A DNA stretch of 64,000 bases from Acinetobacter gandensis (GCF_001678755.1 NZ_LZDS01000028.1:1-64000), one strand, 5' to 3'. Shown: positions 43,434 to 53,513, counted from the first letter of the stretch. Notes: generated from the letters alone by a model not told the origin. Made by a program: numbers and translations.

Positions 43434-43986
43434 CGAAATTCACTTTAGAAATAAGCAGCTATACTTGCAGCTCATTCTGACTTGATAAGAAAACGTCATT
43501 ATACAATGCTTTTTATTAATATCTGTATATCTCATTTATGATGAGTGATTATGCTCATTTCCAATACGTTGTTGATGAATGTGGTGGTATGCACAGTGAG
43601 TATAAATAACCCAAATAATGAATATTGGTAAACTACTTAAAGAGTATTATAAGATTTAAGAAAACAAATTTTTTAAAACAAGATATTGATAAATAGTAAT
43701 AAAATATTTAAGTGGGCATATTCTATACGGCTGTCTTAATTTGCTTTATTACTTGATTTTAGATTATTCATCTATAAATGTGATAACATGTACAGATTCT
43801 AAGCAATGGCTTTGATCGAGTCAGCCATAATTTTTTCATTTTTATTGATAAATATTTTGAGTATTTACAAAGAAATGAGAAAAAATTGCCAGTCTCATCA
43901 TTACAAGCCTGTTTTTTCCGCATCTGGCGGATATCTTTTTTGATCAATTTAGATCTGTCTTACAAGTAAAACGGAAAAGGGAAGGT
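43434..43986. other. Long leader or control region upstream of the BCCT transporter
   Basis: A 553-base gap between divergent genes. It is AT-rich with one notable structure near the transporter, the hairpin at 43917-43941. I find no open frame with a ribosome site. The length suggests a long 5' leader for the transporter or a small RNA, neither of which can be shown here. Confidence 0.45.
43917..43941 (+). terminator. Possible attenuator in the transporter leader
   Basis: TCCGC-CAT/TCT-type hairpin (TCCGCATCTGGCGGA, 5-base stem and loop) followed by TATCTTTTTT, 46 bases before the transporter ATG. Short, so weak unless upstream bases extend the stem. Confidence 0.4.
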
Positions 43987-45957
43987 ATGTCTTCATTGAA
44001 ACCGTCATGGTATTCCAATGTGAATCCAAATGTATTTATTAGTACTGTGCTAATTATCGGCATTTTTATTGCCATTGTTTTTTTAGCTCCCAATGCTTTT
44101 GATTTAATTACAAAACAGCTCAATCAATGGGTAACAGACTCATTTAGCTGGTTCTATGTACTCTCTGTAGCGATATTTTTAATTGTACTCATTTATATTG
44201 CTTGTTCGAGCATGGGTAAAATTAAACTTGGTCTAGATCACAGCCAACCGAAATATAGCAATAGCTCTTGGTTTGCCATGCTATTTACCGCAGGTATGGG
44301 TATTGGCTTAATGTTCTTTGGTGTTGCTGAACCTGTGATGCATTATGTTTCACCACCGACAGGCGAACCTGAAACAATTCAATCTGCACAGCAAGCCATG
44401 CGAGTAACTTTCTTCCACTGGGGCCTACATGCGTGGGCAATCTATACTATTGTTGGCTTGGCTTTAGCTTACTTTGCTTATAGACATAATTTACCTTTAA
44501 AAATTCGTTCTGCTTTATATCCACTTATTGGAAAAAAAATCTATGGTCCCATTGGTGATGGGGTTGATACATTTGCAACAATCGGCACTGTATTTGGCGT
44601 TGCGACCACACTTGGCTTTGGTGTTACTCAAATAAACTCAGGTCTTAATTATCTTTTTGGTATTGAATACTCCACGACTACGCAGCTTATCCTCATTGTG
44701 ATTGTGACGGGTATGGCTTCGTTGTCAGTATTTATGGGCTTAGACAAGGGTATCAAAAGATTATCAGAGATTAATTTAGGGTTAGCCCTAGTTCTTTTAT
44801 TGTTTGTATTTTTTGCAAGTTCAACCATCTTCATTTTACAAACCACCATACAAAATGCAGGTCAGTATTTCTCTAATTTATTCAATATGACCTTTAACCT
44901 CTACGCATATCAATCTGATGGTTGGATTGGTGGCTGGACAATCATGTATTGGGCATGGTGGATTTCATGGTCACCATTCGTAGGCATGTTTATTGCCCGT
45001 GTGTCTGAAGGTCGTACGATCCGTGAGTTTATTGTCGGTGTTTTACTGATCCCAACAGGTTTTACCCTGATCTGGATGGGGGTGATGGGTAATGCTGCAC
45101 TTTTTAGCATTCTAAATGAAGCGAATACCTCCCTTGTTAGTGCTGTACAGCGAGATTCATCTGTAGCACTTTTTGAGTTTTTACATACCTTACCATTCTC
45201 AGGTGTAATGAGTTTTATTGCGACGATTTTGGTCATGCTGTTCTTTGTGACATCAGCGGACTCTGGTGCGTTAGTGACAGATTATTTAACTGCGAAATCT
45301 GAAAATTCGCCGACATGGCAGCGTTTGTTTTGGACTACATTAATGGCTGTCCTTGCCATTGTACTTTTATTCGCTGGTGGTTTAGGTGCCTTGCAATCAG
45401 CGACCATGTTGAGCGCATTACCGTTTACATTTGTGATGCTTTTGATTTGCTGGGGCCTGGTAAAGGCACTGCATTTAGATGCAACAAAAATGCAGGCATT
45501 ACAAGATGCGCGTATTACCCCAAGGGCAATTCAAAATCCAAGAAGTTGGCAGCAGCGTTTAGGCCTTATCATGCATTACCCGCATACACGCGAAGAAGTA
45601 GAAAGGTATATTGATCAAACGGTAAGACCCGCTTTTACAAATTTGCAAAATGAATTTAAGCGCCGTCATCTAGATGTATCTATTCAAAATATTGATGATG
45701 GTCTGCAATTACGTGTAAACCATCAGGATGAGATAAATTTTATTTATCAAGTCGTGGTGCAAGAGAAAAATACGCCTAGCTTTATGATGGATTCGAAAGA
45801 AACTCAGCAGGACTATCAAGCTGAAGTATTTTTAAGAGAAGGTGGGCAAAACTATGACATTATTGATTGGACACAAGAAGACCTTTTACAAGATGTGATT
45901 GATCAATATGAACGACATTTGCACTTCTTAAATTTAGTTCGCTCAAAAAATCAATAG
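43987..45957 (+). CDS. betT: BCCT family choline/betaine transporter (BetT-type)
   Basis: 656 residues, 12 membrane helices over the first ~510 residues and a hydrophilic C-terminal domain of about 140. Core motifs: MLFTAGMGIGLMFFGVAEP, FFHWGLHAWAIY, and WAWWISWSPFVGMFIARVSEGRT, the BCCT signature; LFFVTSADSGALVTDYL follows. The long C-terminal tail is like the osmotically regulated BetT of E. coli and Pseudomonas. It would import choline or glycine betaine with H+ or Na+. Its presence with mtlD suggests an osmostress role; bet dehydrogenase genes are not in the window. Confidence 0.9.
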   Translation: MSSLKPSWYSNVNPNVFISTVLIIGIFIAIVFLAPNAFDLITKQLNQWVTDSFSWFYVLSVAIFLIVLIYIACSSMGKIKLGLDHSQPKYSNSSWFAMLFTAGMGIGLMFFGVAEPVMHYVSPPTGEPETIQSAQQAMRVTFFHWGLHAWAIYTIVGLALAYFAYRHNLPLKIRSALYPLIGKKIYGPIGDGVDTFATIGTVFGVATTLGFGVTQINSGLNYLFGIEYSTTTQLILIVIVTGMASLSVFMGLDKGIKRLSEINLGLALVLLLFVFFASSTIFILQTTIQNAGQYFSNLFNMTFNLYAYQSDGWIGGWTIMYWAWWISWSPFVGMFIARVSEGRTIREFIVGVLLIPTGFTLIWMGVMGNAALFSILNEANTSLVSAVQRDSSVALFEFLHTLPFSGVMSFIATILVMLFFVTSADSGALVTDYLTAKSENSPTWQRLFWTTLMAVLAIVLLFAGGLGALQSATMLSALPFTFVMLLICWGLVKALHLDATKMQALQDARITPRAIQNPRSWQQRLGLIMHYPHTREEVERYIDQTVRPAFTNLQNEFKRRHLDVSIQNIDDGLQLRVNHQDEINFIYQVVVQEKNTPSFMMDSKETQQDYQAEVFLREGGQNYDIIDWTQEDLLQDVIDQYERHLHFLNLVRSKNQ

Positions 45958-45974
45958 ATCCTCATCGATTTATA

Positions 45975-46002
45975 AAAAACCGCCTTCGGGCGGTTTTTTA
46001 TC
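45975..46002 (+). terminator. Terminator of betT
   Basis: AAAAAACCGCC-TTCG-GGCGGTTTTTTATC: strong GC stem with tetraloop and T run, 18 bases after the stop. Confidence 0.95.
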
Positions 46003-46215
46003 GTAAATCCAATACAGTTGATACTCATAACTCCTACATATGCAACATTTCAAACTATTAAAATAATTATAGAATTCGCTTGCAGATTAACCGATTTAAG
46101 TGAAGTTTTAAGTCGGTTTTTAAGTTTTTTTATTCTCTGTGGATACGTTTTGAATAACACCAAAAAGACAAAATTAAACTGTAAAATACTGATAACTATA
46201 AGGAGTAGCTAAACA

Positions 46216-47223
46216 ATGATTTTAGTGACTGGTGGTTTAGGCTTTATAGGCTCGCATATTGCCTTGAGTTTATTGGCTCAAGGACGAGAAGTTATTATTG
46301 TCGATAATTTATCGAATGCTAACTTACAAATACTTGAAAGATTGGAATACATTTCGGGCATGTATGTGCCTTTTGTAAAACTTGATATCCGTAATACTCC
46401 CGCTTTAAATAAAGTTTTCGAACAATATTCTGTCACGGCAGTTGTACATGCAGCTGGATTTAAATCGCTTGAAGAATCTGTACTTAAACCCCTTGAATAT
46501 TATAATGATAATGTCAGTTGTATCATGAGTTTATTGCGTGCCATGCAGCGTACTGGCGTTAGAAATTTAGTACATCTATCAAGCCTTGCGGTATACGGTC
46601 AATCATCAGCTGAACTCGCTGAAGATACACCATTCAATTTTACCTACCCAAATCCCTATGTAAAATCTCAACAGATGGTTGAAGAAATCATACGAGATAC
46701 GGCACGTACCGATAATGAGTGGAAAATAGGCATATTGCGCTTAAGCAATATCGCAGGTGCATTTGAGCATGCTGTACTTGGCGAGTTTGTTGCACCCTTA
46801 CCCAAAAATATCGTGCCGCTGGCTATGCAGGTGGGGGCAATGCAACGTGAATATATTGAATTACGTAAGCAGGCTAAGACTGAGGATGGCACAGCTGAGC
46901 GCAGTTTTTTACATGTGCTCGATTGTTGTAAAGCAGTTTGGCTCTGCTTAGAGTCTTTAGCTTCACAACATAATGTTTGTGAGGCCTACAATATTGCAGG
47001 TGAATTGATCTCTATACAACATTTATTGGATGAAATATCCGAGGTTACCCAGTCGAGTATTAAAACGATAGAGTCAACATATTACCCAAATGAAGAATTT
47101 GACCAATTGGGTGCGAATGTTGAAAAAGCCGAGAAACAGTTGAATTGGAAAGCTGATCATAGTTTGAAAAAAATGCTTGAGGATGAATGGCGCTTTTACC
47201 AACAAACCTTAAGAGGTCAGTGA
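46216..47223 (+). CDS. GalE-like NAD-dependent epimerase with Lys-to-Gln active site
   Basis: 335 residues, the length of UDP-glucose 4-epimerase; TAAGGAGTAGC precedes the ATG. The NAD motif GGLGFIGSHIALSL (6-19) and VDNLSNAN are GalE-like and LSSLAVYG supplies the serine near 122-123. The catalytic pair Y-x3-K is broken: it reads PYVKSQ with Tyr148 followed by Gln152, codon CAA at 46669-46671, where E. coli GalE has Lys153. A lysine at 150 is one turn short. The protein may be a non-catalytic NAD-sugar binder or use another lysine. It is monocistronic, placed before fumC. No galE symbol given for this reason. Confidence 0.82.
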   Translation: MILVTGGLGFIGSHIALSLLAQGREVIIVDNLSNANLQILERLEYISGMYVPFVKLDIRNTPALNKVFEQYSVTAVVHAAGFKSLEESVLKPLEYYNDNVSCIMSLLRAMQRTGVRNLVHLSSLAVYGQSSAELAEDTPFNFTYPNPYVKSQQMVEEIIRDTARTDNEWKIGILRLSNIAGAFEHAVLGEFVAPLPKNIVPLAMQVGAMQREYIELRKQAKTEDGTAERSFLHVLDCCKAVWLCLESLASQHNVCEAYNIAGELISIQHLLDEISEVTQSSIKTIESTYYPNEEFDQLGANVEKAEKQLNWKADHSLKKMLEDEWRFYQQTLRGQ

Positions 47224-47388
47224 GTTAGGTTAAGACATATATTTTATTGATAATTTATAAATATAGAGCTTTGCCTAATTGTGGTTCATAAGAGTTCAGC
47301 TAAAATAATTCCATTGCTGAGGCTTTATTCGTAATTTTTAACCGCTTAACTCTTTGCGATTACTATTATCAAATAAACCACTTATTAT

Positions 47389-47403
47389 TGATAATAATTA
47401 TCA
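47389..47403. promoter_or_regulatory. Fur box upstream of fumC
   Basis: TGATAATAATTATCA is a perfect match to the 7-1-7 Fur consensus TGATAATNATTATCA. It lies 112 bases before the fumC ATG, and is directly followed by a candidate -35 (TTTACA), so Fe-Fur binding would block RNA polymerase. Confidence 0.85.
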
Positions 47404-47432
47404 TTTACAAGTCTTTAACATTTACATAAACT
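47404..47432 (+). promoter_or_regulatory. Candidate fumC promoter
   Basis: TTTACA (47404-47409), 17 bases, then TAAACT (47427-47432). The -35 touches the Fur box. The -10 is a moderate match; other AT-rich hexamers nearby cannot be excluded. Confidence 0.5.
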
Positions 47433-47514
47433 ATAACGAATGAATTGATCTACACGCTGTTATAACGTGAAATGATTTTCTAAGTTTTAAATATTTCGAT
47501 AAGGAAATGAGAAG

Positions 47515-48909
47515 ATGCAAACACGTATTGAACATGACACGATGGGTGACGTTGAAGTACCAAGTGAGGCAATGTGGGGTGCACAAACTCAGCGTAGTTT
47601 GCAAAATTTTAAAATTGGCGGTGAACGTTTACCACGTCCCATGATCCGTGCGATGGGGCTAGTGAAGAAGTCTGCAGCAATTACCAATGCTGCACTGGGG
47701 CAAATTCCTCAAGAACTTTCGGGATATATTGTTAATGCTGCTGAGGAAGTCATTTCAGGGCATTGGGACTCTCAATTTCCTTTGGTTGTATGGCAAACAG
47801 GTTCTGGTACGCAAAGTAACATGAACTGTAACGAAGTAATCGCTAATATTGCCAACCAAAAATTAGGTAATCCACTTGGTGCACAAAAGCCAGTACACCC
47901 AAATGACCATGTCAACCGTGCGCAATCTACCAATGACTCTTTCCCAACAGCAATTCATGTGGCAGCTAGTCTGCAAATTAATGAATTATTGATACCTGCG
48001 GTCACAAAACTGCGCAATACTTTAGATGCAAAATCCAATGATTTTAAAGACATTGTCAAAATTGGTCGTACACATTTACAGGATGCAACGCCTTTAACCT
48101 TGGGTCAGGAATTTAGCGGTTATGTATCGCAATTAGATCACGGTTTAAAACGTTTAAATCAAGCGCTAGAGGGTTTGTACGAACTGCCATTAGGTGGTAC
48201 AGCTGTCGGAACAGGATTGAATGCTCATCCTGATTATGCTGTAACTGCAGCAGAAGAATTGGCAAAACAAACAGGCTTACCATTTGTTACTGCGCCAAAT
48301 AAATTTGAAGCACTGGCAGGGCGCGATGCGGCTGTTTTTACATCAGGCGCATTGAAAACACTTGCGGTAAGTTTGAATAAAATTGCAAACGATGTTCGTT
48401 GGTTAGCGAGTGGCCCACGTTGTGGTTTCGGTGAATTACGGATTCCCGAGAACGAACCTGGATCAAGTATCATGCCGGGTAAAGTAAACCCAACGCAAAG
48501 TGAAGCGATGACTATGGTTGTAGCTCAAGTTTTGGGTAATGACACGACAATTAATGTCGCAGGTGCTTCGGGTAACTTTGAGTTAAATGTATTCATGCCT
48601 GTCATTGCATTTAACTTATTGCAATCGATTCAATTATTAGGCGATGCGTGTAACAGTTTTAATGATCACTGTGCCGTTGGTATTGAACCAAACCGTGAAA
48701 AAATTGATCACTTTTTGCATGATTCATTAATGCTGGTTACTGCTTTAAATCCAGTGATTGGTTATGAAAATGCTGCAAAAGTGGCTAAAACTGCTTATAA
48801 AGAAGGAAAAACCTTAAAACAAGTTGCTGTTGAACTTGGACTGGTAACAGCTGAACAGTTTGATGAAGTGGTTCGTCCTGAGCAGATGGTTTCGCCAAAT
48901 ACCAAATAA
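47515..48909 (+). CDS. fumC: Class II fumarate hydratase
   Basis: 464 residues, AAGGAAATGAGAAG upstream. Signatures: [38 protein letters not shown], and the fumarase/aspartase signature [13 protein letters not shown]. It hydrates fumarate to malate in the TCA cycle without an iron-sulfur cluster. The upstream Fur box suggests induction when iron is short, replacing iron-dependent fumarase, as known for fumC in Pseudomonas and E. coli. Monocistronic with its own terminator. Confidence 0.97.
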   Translation: MQTRIEHDTMGDVEVPSEAMWGAQTQRSLQNFKIGGERLPRPMIRAMGLVKKSAAITNAALGQIPQELSGYIVNAAEEVISGHWDSQFPLVVWQTGSGTQSNMNCNEVIANIANQKLGNPLGAQKPVHPNDHVNRAQSTNDSFPTAIHVAASLQINELLIPAVTKLRNTLDAKSNDFKDIVKIGRTHLQDATPLTLGQEFSGYVSQLDHGLKRLNQALEGLYELPLGGTAVGTGLNAHPDYAVTAAEELAKQTGLPFVTAPNKFEALAGRDAAVFTSGALKTLAVSLNKIANDVRWLASGPRCGFGELRIPENEPGSSIMPGKVNPTQSEAMTMVVAQVLGNDTTINVAGASGNFELNVFMPVIAFNLLQSIQLLGDACNSFNDHCAVGIEPNREKIDHFLHDSLMLVTALNPVIGYENAAKVAKTAYKEGKTLKQVAVELGLVTAEQFDEVVRPEQMVSPNTK

Positions 48910-48949
48910 GTAAGCGTGATATCGAAAACAATATAAATTGTGATTCGGA

Positions 48950-48990
48950 GTAGAAACCATTTTGAAAATGTGGTTTCTACTTTTTAATTT
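48950..48990 (+). terminator. Terminator of fumC
   Basis: GTAGAAACCA...TGGTTTCTAC with an internal TTTTGAAAA loop region, then TTTTTAATTTTT. Confidence 0.9.
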
Positions 48991-49157
48991 TTGCTCAAAT
49001 TAACATTTTGAACAACGCTCGCAATTGTTATTTAGCTTTAGCATTGAATTAACTGTCATACTTGTTAAAATGCCTTTCTTTTTCTGTTTTCGTTTCTATT
49101 TAACATTTGTTTGAATAAAATTTTGCAAGACAGTGTTTTATCTAAGGATTTCCCCCA

Positions 49158-49649
49158 ATGCTCACCATTTATTTAACAGATGCCCAAAAGCAAGTTCAAT
49201 TTAAAGACTATCCGGGCGAGCATCCTGTTAAATTTGTCTTAAATTTTAAAAAGATTTTTCCGAGTGTAATGGAGCTTTTGCTACCAGTATTGCCTGAAAA
49301 TGAAAATCTTGATGAAATGAGCTGGGAATCTACTACCACTGATTTTGAAAAATTCAAATTATTGCTTAGTGGTTGGGGCGTGATTGAGCTACGTTTAAAT
49401 GCAATTGCACAGTATAAAGACCGTGCATATGCAGACAACTTAGTTAAAAAAGCCCAGCAAAAACGCAAAGACTTTAAAAAAGCTCAAGCAAAATTACAAA
49501 CAGTTGAACTTGATTATCTATTTATGCACGAAGTACATGGTTTGATCGATGCAGAATTAGTTGAATTAGGTGAAAAATTCTATCTTCCAACTTTACGTGA
49601 GCTTTGGAAACATCAAGTCCCAAGCCAAGTGCTAGAAGCCAAATTCTAA
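49158..49649 (+). CDS. Conserved protein of unknown function
   Basis: 163 residues, AAGGATTTCCCCC upstream. It begins like a beta-rich domain (MLTIYLTDAQKQVQFKDYPGEH, PVKFVLNFKKIFPSVMELLL) and has a long basic helix KKAQQKRKDFKKAQAKLQ at about 97-114 that could form a coiled coil. No membrane segment or signal peptide. I do not recognise the family. It is a single gene with its own terminator, between fumC and a nitroreductase. Confidence 0.75.
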   Translation: MLTIYLTDAQKQVQFKDYPGEHPVKFVLNFKKIFPSVMELLLPVLPENENLDEMSWESTTTDFEKFKLLLSGWGVIELRLNAIAQYKDRAYADNLVKKAQQKRKDFKKAQAKLQTVELDYLFMHEVHGLIDAELVELGEKFYLPTLRELWKHQVPSQVLEAKF

Positions 49650-49655
49650 TAATGT

Positions 49656-49684
49656 AAAAATCCTCCACTTAGGAGGATTTTTAA
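49656..49684 (+). terminator. Terminator after the unknown gene
   Basis: AAAATCCTCC-ACTT-AGGAGGATTTTTAAT, 7 bases past the stop. Confidence 0.93.
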
Positions 49685-49859
49685 TATCTACAGCAGAACA
49701 TCAGATTTACAAGTATTTATCGCTACTTCATAGTGGTCAATGTTTGGCAACTTTTTAATAGATGGTCAAATTTGGAATGTAATTTGCATTTCATATGAAT
49801 ATCACTCGCCTTATTTTAGGCTCATTTACATATATCATTTCGATAAGGACTTTATAACT

Positions 49860-50462
49860 ATGTCAAATCAGTTTATTGATCTAATTACCAAACGCCGTAC
49901 GATCTATGCAATTGGTAAAAATGTAAGTCAAACGCCAGAATATCTAACTGATTTGATTCAACATGCAATTAAACAAAGTCCATCATCATTCAACTCGCAA
50001 TCTTCACGTGCAGTGATTTTGTTTAATGGTGAAAATGAAAAATTCTGGGCTTTAGTGGCAGATAAATTAAAGTCTTATGCAAAAGATGAGGAAAGTGCTG
50101 CAAAAACCACTGCGAAAATGGCAAGTTTCGCTGCTGGTGTGGGTACAGTATTGTTCTTTGAAGACCTAGATGTCGTAAAAAACCTACAAGCGCAATTTCC
50201 TTCGTATGCTGAAAACTTCCCAATTTGGGCAGAACATTCTACAGCAATTGCACAATTTGCAACGTGGACAGCTTTACATACCGAAGGCTTAGGAGCATCA
50301 CTTCAACATTACAACCCAATTGTCGATGAACAAGTACATGCTGAATGGGACATTCCTGCTCATTGGAAACTTCGTGCTCAGTTGGTATTTGGTTCTGTAG
50401 AAGGTGAAGCAAAAGACAAAGGCTACATCGATGATGCTGAACGTTTTAAGGTTTTTCAATAA
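49860..50462 (+). CDS. Nitroreductase family protein
   Basis: 200 residues from the ATG at 49860, which has AAGGACTTTATAACT; the open frame extends 40 codons upstream without support. The N-terminus FIDLITKRRTIYAIG carries the family's FMN-binding RR(T/S), and SPSSFNSQSSRAV and LHTEGLGASLQHY are further FMN contacts. It is most like the YdgI/YodC group of NAD(P)H-dependent flavoproteins that reduce nitro compounds or quinones. Substrate unknown. Confidence 0.92.
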   Translation: MSNQFIDLITKRRTIYAIGKNVSQTPEYLTDLIQHAIKQSPSSFNSQSSRAVILFNGENEKFWALVADKLKSYAKDEESAAKTTAKMASFAAGVGTVLFFEDLDVVKNLQAQFPSYAENFPIWAEHSTAIAQFATWTALHTEGLGASLQHYNPIVDEQVHAEWDIPAHWKLRAQLVFGSVEGEAKDKGYIDDAERFKVFQ

Positions 50463-50493
50463 TCGTTGAATACAACATAGTCGATGAATAGAG

Positions 50494-50522
50494 AAAGAGC
50501 TGCATTTGCAGCTCTTTTTATG
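50494..50522 (+). terminator. Terminator of the nitroreductase gene
   Basis: AAAGAGCTGC-ATTT-GCAGCTCTTTTTATG, about 32 bases past the stop. Confidence 0.9.
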
Positions 50523-50602
50523 TATAGAGGTTGGACAATGCTTTTCATCCATAAAAAAACATTGTCCGTTTTAGCTCATTGAGGATAGAGCTAAACTGGT
50601 GC

Positions 50603-52390
50603 TTAGAACCAACTTTCTTGCATATTTAGGCAAGTGTCATCGAGCTCATTTAATAACTGTGCTTGATGTTCAATTTCAGGAAGTTCCCAGCGTATAAAGT
50701 ATTGCGCAGCTTGCAATTTTCCCGCCATAAAGTTTTGATCTTCCTCAAGCTCTGATTGCTGAAATGTGGCAACAGCCTTGTTTGCCATGTCCAGCCAAAG
50801 CCATGAGATAATAACTTTACCCATCATGTCGAGATAAAGCGCTGAGTTTGCAAGTGCTTGATCAACCTGACCTTGTATTAATACTTTGCCTAAACGTTGC
50901 GTGGTTGCTTGTACTATTGCCAGATGTTTTTGAAATAATGCAGCAAGTGGTTTCACACGTTCATCTTGAGCTTCAGCAATAGTGTTTTGCATACGCTGCA
51001 TTAACAATATTAGACCTTTACTATTGTGCTGCCATAACTTACGGCCCAATAAATCAAGTGATTGAATACCAAAAGTACCCTCATGAATTGGGTTTAAACG
51101 GTTGTCGCGATAACATTGTTCAATCGGGTATTCACGGGTATAGCCCGCACCGCCCAAGACTTGAATTGCTAAATCATTGGCTTTGGGGCCATAGGCAGAA
51201 GGGAATGATTTTACCACTGGAGTAATTAGGTCCAGTAAAATAGCGGCATCTTCATTCTGATTGGCTTGATGCTCATCAATTAAACGTGCTGCAAATAAAC
51301 AAAGTGCCAATGCACCTTCAACATAGGACTTTTGAGCTAAAAGCATGCGTTTAACATCTGTATGTTGAATGATGTTGACAGGTTTTGCTGCAGGATTTTT
51401 GTCTGAGACGATACGGCCTTGTGGTCGATTTTTTGCGTACTCAAGGGATTCTAAATAGCCACGATAACCAATCATCGCTGCCCCAAGTCCCACCCCAACA
51501 CGTGCTTCGTTCATCATCTTAAACATATATTTAAGACCCGAACCTGCTTCACCAATTAAATAGCCATGACATTGCTCATGTTCGCCAAAACTTAATACGG
51601 TTGATGTTGTACCACGGTAGCCCATTTTATGGAGTAGGCCAGCAAGATGTACATCATTGTGTTCGCCTAAAGTGCCATCTGCATGCGTTTTAAATTTTGG
51701 CACGATAAATAAAGAAATACCTTTTACACCTTGTGGTGCATCTTGTATTCGAGCCAAGACCAAGTGAACAATATTTTCAGTAATATCTTGGTCACCGCCA
51801 GAAATAAACATTTTCTGACCTTTAATTGAATAGCTGCCATCTGCTAGTGGAATGGCTTTTGTCGTCAAATCACCCAACGATGAACCTACGTCAGGCTCTG
51901 TCAGTGCCATCGTGCCTGAGAAACGACCACGGAACATATGAGGAACGAAAGTATTTTTTTGTTCAGTGGTACCAAAAGCCTGAATGACATTTGCTGCGGC
52001 TGCTGTTAAAAATGAATATGCCACAGTAGATGGATTTGCCGACATGAAGTAAGCATTGGCAGCCATATTGATTAATGTTGGCAATTGCATGCCACCGAGT
52101 TCGTATTCATGTTGAGCGCAGAGTAAACCTGCATCGGCAAATTGTTTCCAAGCGGTTTTCACTTCAGCAATTGTCGTAACTGTTTTGCCATCAAAACTTG
52201 GTTCATCATGATCGGCTTTAGCATTATGGGGAGCAAAAAAATCATTGGCGATGCCATGAGCAGTTTCTAAAATGCTATTAAAAGTTTCTACATCATGTTC
52301 TGCAAAGCGAGGGAATTGGATCAGTTCCTGTGCTTTAAAAACGTCATAAAGTAAAAAATTTAAATCTTTATCATTAATAAGCTGCGTCAT
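50603..52390 (-). CDS. Large acyl-CoA dehydrogenase (about 600-residue FadE/DmdC type)
   Basis: 595 residues. Acyl-CoA dehydrogenase motifs: GTMALTEPDVGSSLGDLTTKA, YSIKGQKMFISGGDQD, and QVLGGAGYTREYPIEQCYRDNRLNPIHEGTFGIQ with the catalytic glutamate in HEGT. A C-terminal domain of about 130 residues (ALFQKHLAIVQATTQRLG onward) marks the longer group that includes DmdC and FadE5-like enzymes. It oxidises long-chain or 3-methylthiopropionyl-type acyl-CoAs; substrate uncertain. It is divergent from a GlxA-type regulator. Confidence 0.93.
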   Translation of the reverse strand: MTQLINDKDLNFLLYDVFKAQELIQFPRFAEHDVETFNSILETAHGIANDFFAPHNAKADHDEPSFDGKTVTTIAEVKTAWKQFADAGLLCAQHEYELGGMQLPTLINMAANAYFMSANPSTVAYSFLTAAAANVIQAFGTTEQKNTFVPHMFRGRFSGTMALTEPDVGSSLGDLTTKAIPLADGSYSIKGQKMFISGGDQDITENIVHLVLARIQDAPQGVKGISLFIVPKFKTHADGTLGEHNDVHLAGLLHKMGYRGTTSTVLSFGEHEQCHGYLIGEAGSGLKYMFKMMNEARVGVGLGAAMIGYRGYLESLEYAKNRPQGRIVSDKNPAAKPVNIIQHTDVKRMLLAQKSYVEGALALCLFAARLIDEHQANQNEDAAILLDLITPVVKSFPSAYGPKANDLAIQVLGGAGYTREYPIEQCYRDNRLNPIHEGTFGIQSLDLLGRKLWQHNSKGLILLMQRMQNTIAEAQDERVKPLAALFQKHLAIVQATTQRLGKVLIQGQVDQALANSALYLDMMGKVIISWLWLDMANKAVATFQQSELEEDQNFMAGKLQAAQYFIRWELPEIEHQAQLLNELDDTCLNMQESWF

Positions 52391-52513
52391 GGCAATAACC
52401 TAAAATATTGTAATTGACTCGAATGCTTACAGATTAGCAGTTGCCAGCTAGCCTTAGGATTGTCAATATTGACACTTATAGTGTTAAAAATGACAAAACG
52501 AGTTGCTATTAGA

Positions 52514-53497
52514 ATGAAAAAAATTGTGATTTTGGCTTTTGATGGTGCTCTGGCCTCAGCAATTACAGGCGTAGTAGACCTATTTGCTATGGCAGGTGTG
52601 AGTTGGAATCGTATTCAAAAACAAAATGTGCAGCGGTTATTTGAAGTGCAAATTGCAACACAAGATGGTCAAGCCATTCAATGTATTAACGGTATCAAAC
52701 TGCATGCTGATCTTGCATTTCAAGACATTAATCTAGCTGATGTGTTGATTGTTCCGACCATTGGGGCAGCAATTAATGATGTTTTGCAACGTAATGAGAG
52801 ATTAATCGACTTTTTAAAAAAATATCCGGTAGATCGGCTCATTGCAGGAAATTGTACGGGCAACTTTTTTTTAGCTGAGGCAGGCTTGCTTAATGAAAGA
52901 CATGCAACGACGCATTGGGGCTTTCGACAAATGTTTAGTGAACGTTATCCTTTGGTCAAGTTGAACACTGATCAATTAATTAGCCATGATCAAAATATTT
53001 ATTGTGCGGGTGGTGGTCTTGCATGGTTTGATTTAGGGCTACATTTGATTGAGCGTTTCTATGGTTTTGATATCGCAATTCAGTCTGCTAAATCCTTTGT
53101 CATTGATTATCGCAGAGACAGCCAATTGTCTTATTCTTTACTCAAGATTGCGAAACCCCATCAAGATGAATTGGTACAGAAAATTCAAGATTATTTAGCG
53201 TGTCATTTTCATCAGAATATTGCACTGGAAGACATTGCTAAAACCTTTAACATCACAACAAGAACCTTAATACGACACTTTAAAAATGCGTTGGATGTTG
53301 CGCCAAATCAATATTTACAAGCGATACGGGTAGAAGCAGCACGAAAGCGTTTGGAGGAAACAGATCAAGCTGTAGATTTAATTATGCAACAAGTGGGTTA
53401 TAGCGACCCAAGCTCATTTCGACGATTATTCCATAAAAAAACGGGGCTAACCCCGTTGGAATATCGCCGACGATTTAGTCGACGGTTTGCAGTATAG
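52514..53497 (+). CDS. GlxA/AraC-type transcriptional regulator with DJ-1/PfpI-like domain
   Basis: 327 residues from the ATG at 52514; ATGs at 52490 and a TTG at 52460 are in frame, and none has a strong ribosome site. The first ~190 residues form a class I glutamine amidotransferase-like domain (KKIVILAFDGALASAITGVVDLFAMAG; the elbow reads AGNCTGNFFLAEAG, with a cysteine). The C-terminal ~95 residues are an AraC domain: DIAKTFNITTRTLIRHFKNA and QQVGYSDPSSFRRLFHKKTGLTPLEYRRRF. Members control catabolic genes; the divergent acyl-CoA dehydrogenase, 124 bases away, is the likely target. Confidence 0.9.
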   Translation: MKKIVILAFDGALASAITGVVDLFAMAGVSWNRIQKQNVQRLFEVQIATQDGQAIQCINGIKLHADLAFQDINLADVLIVPTIGAAINDVLQRNERLIDFLKKYPVDRLIAGNCTGNFFLAEAGLLNERHATTHWGFRQMFSERYPLVKLNTDQLISHDQNIYCAGGGLAWFDLGLHLIERFYGFDIAIQSAKSFVIDYRRDSQLSYSLLKIAKPHQDELVQKIQDYLACHFHQNIALEDIAKTFNITTRTLIRHFKNALDVAPNQYLQAIRVEAARKRLEETDQAVDLIMQQVGYSDPSSFRRLFHKKTGLTPLEYRRRFSRRFAV

Positions 53498-53513
53498 AAA
53501 ACTTAAAATTTGA

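Noticed and set aside
46018..46212. 64-codon frame between betT and the galE-like gene
   Set aside because: TTG start without ribosome site, directly after a strong terminator, no similarity seen.
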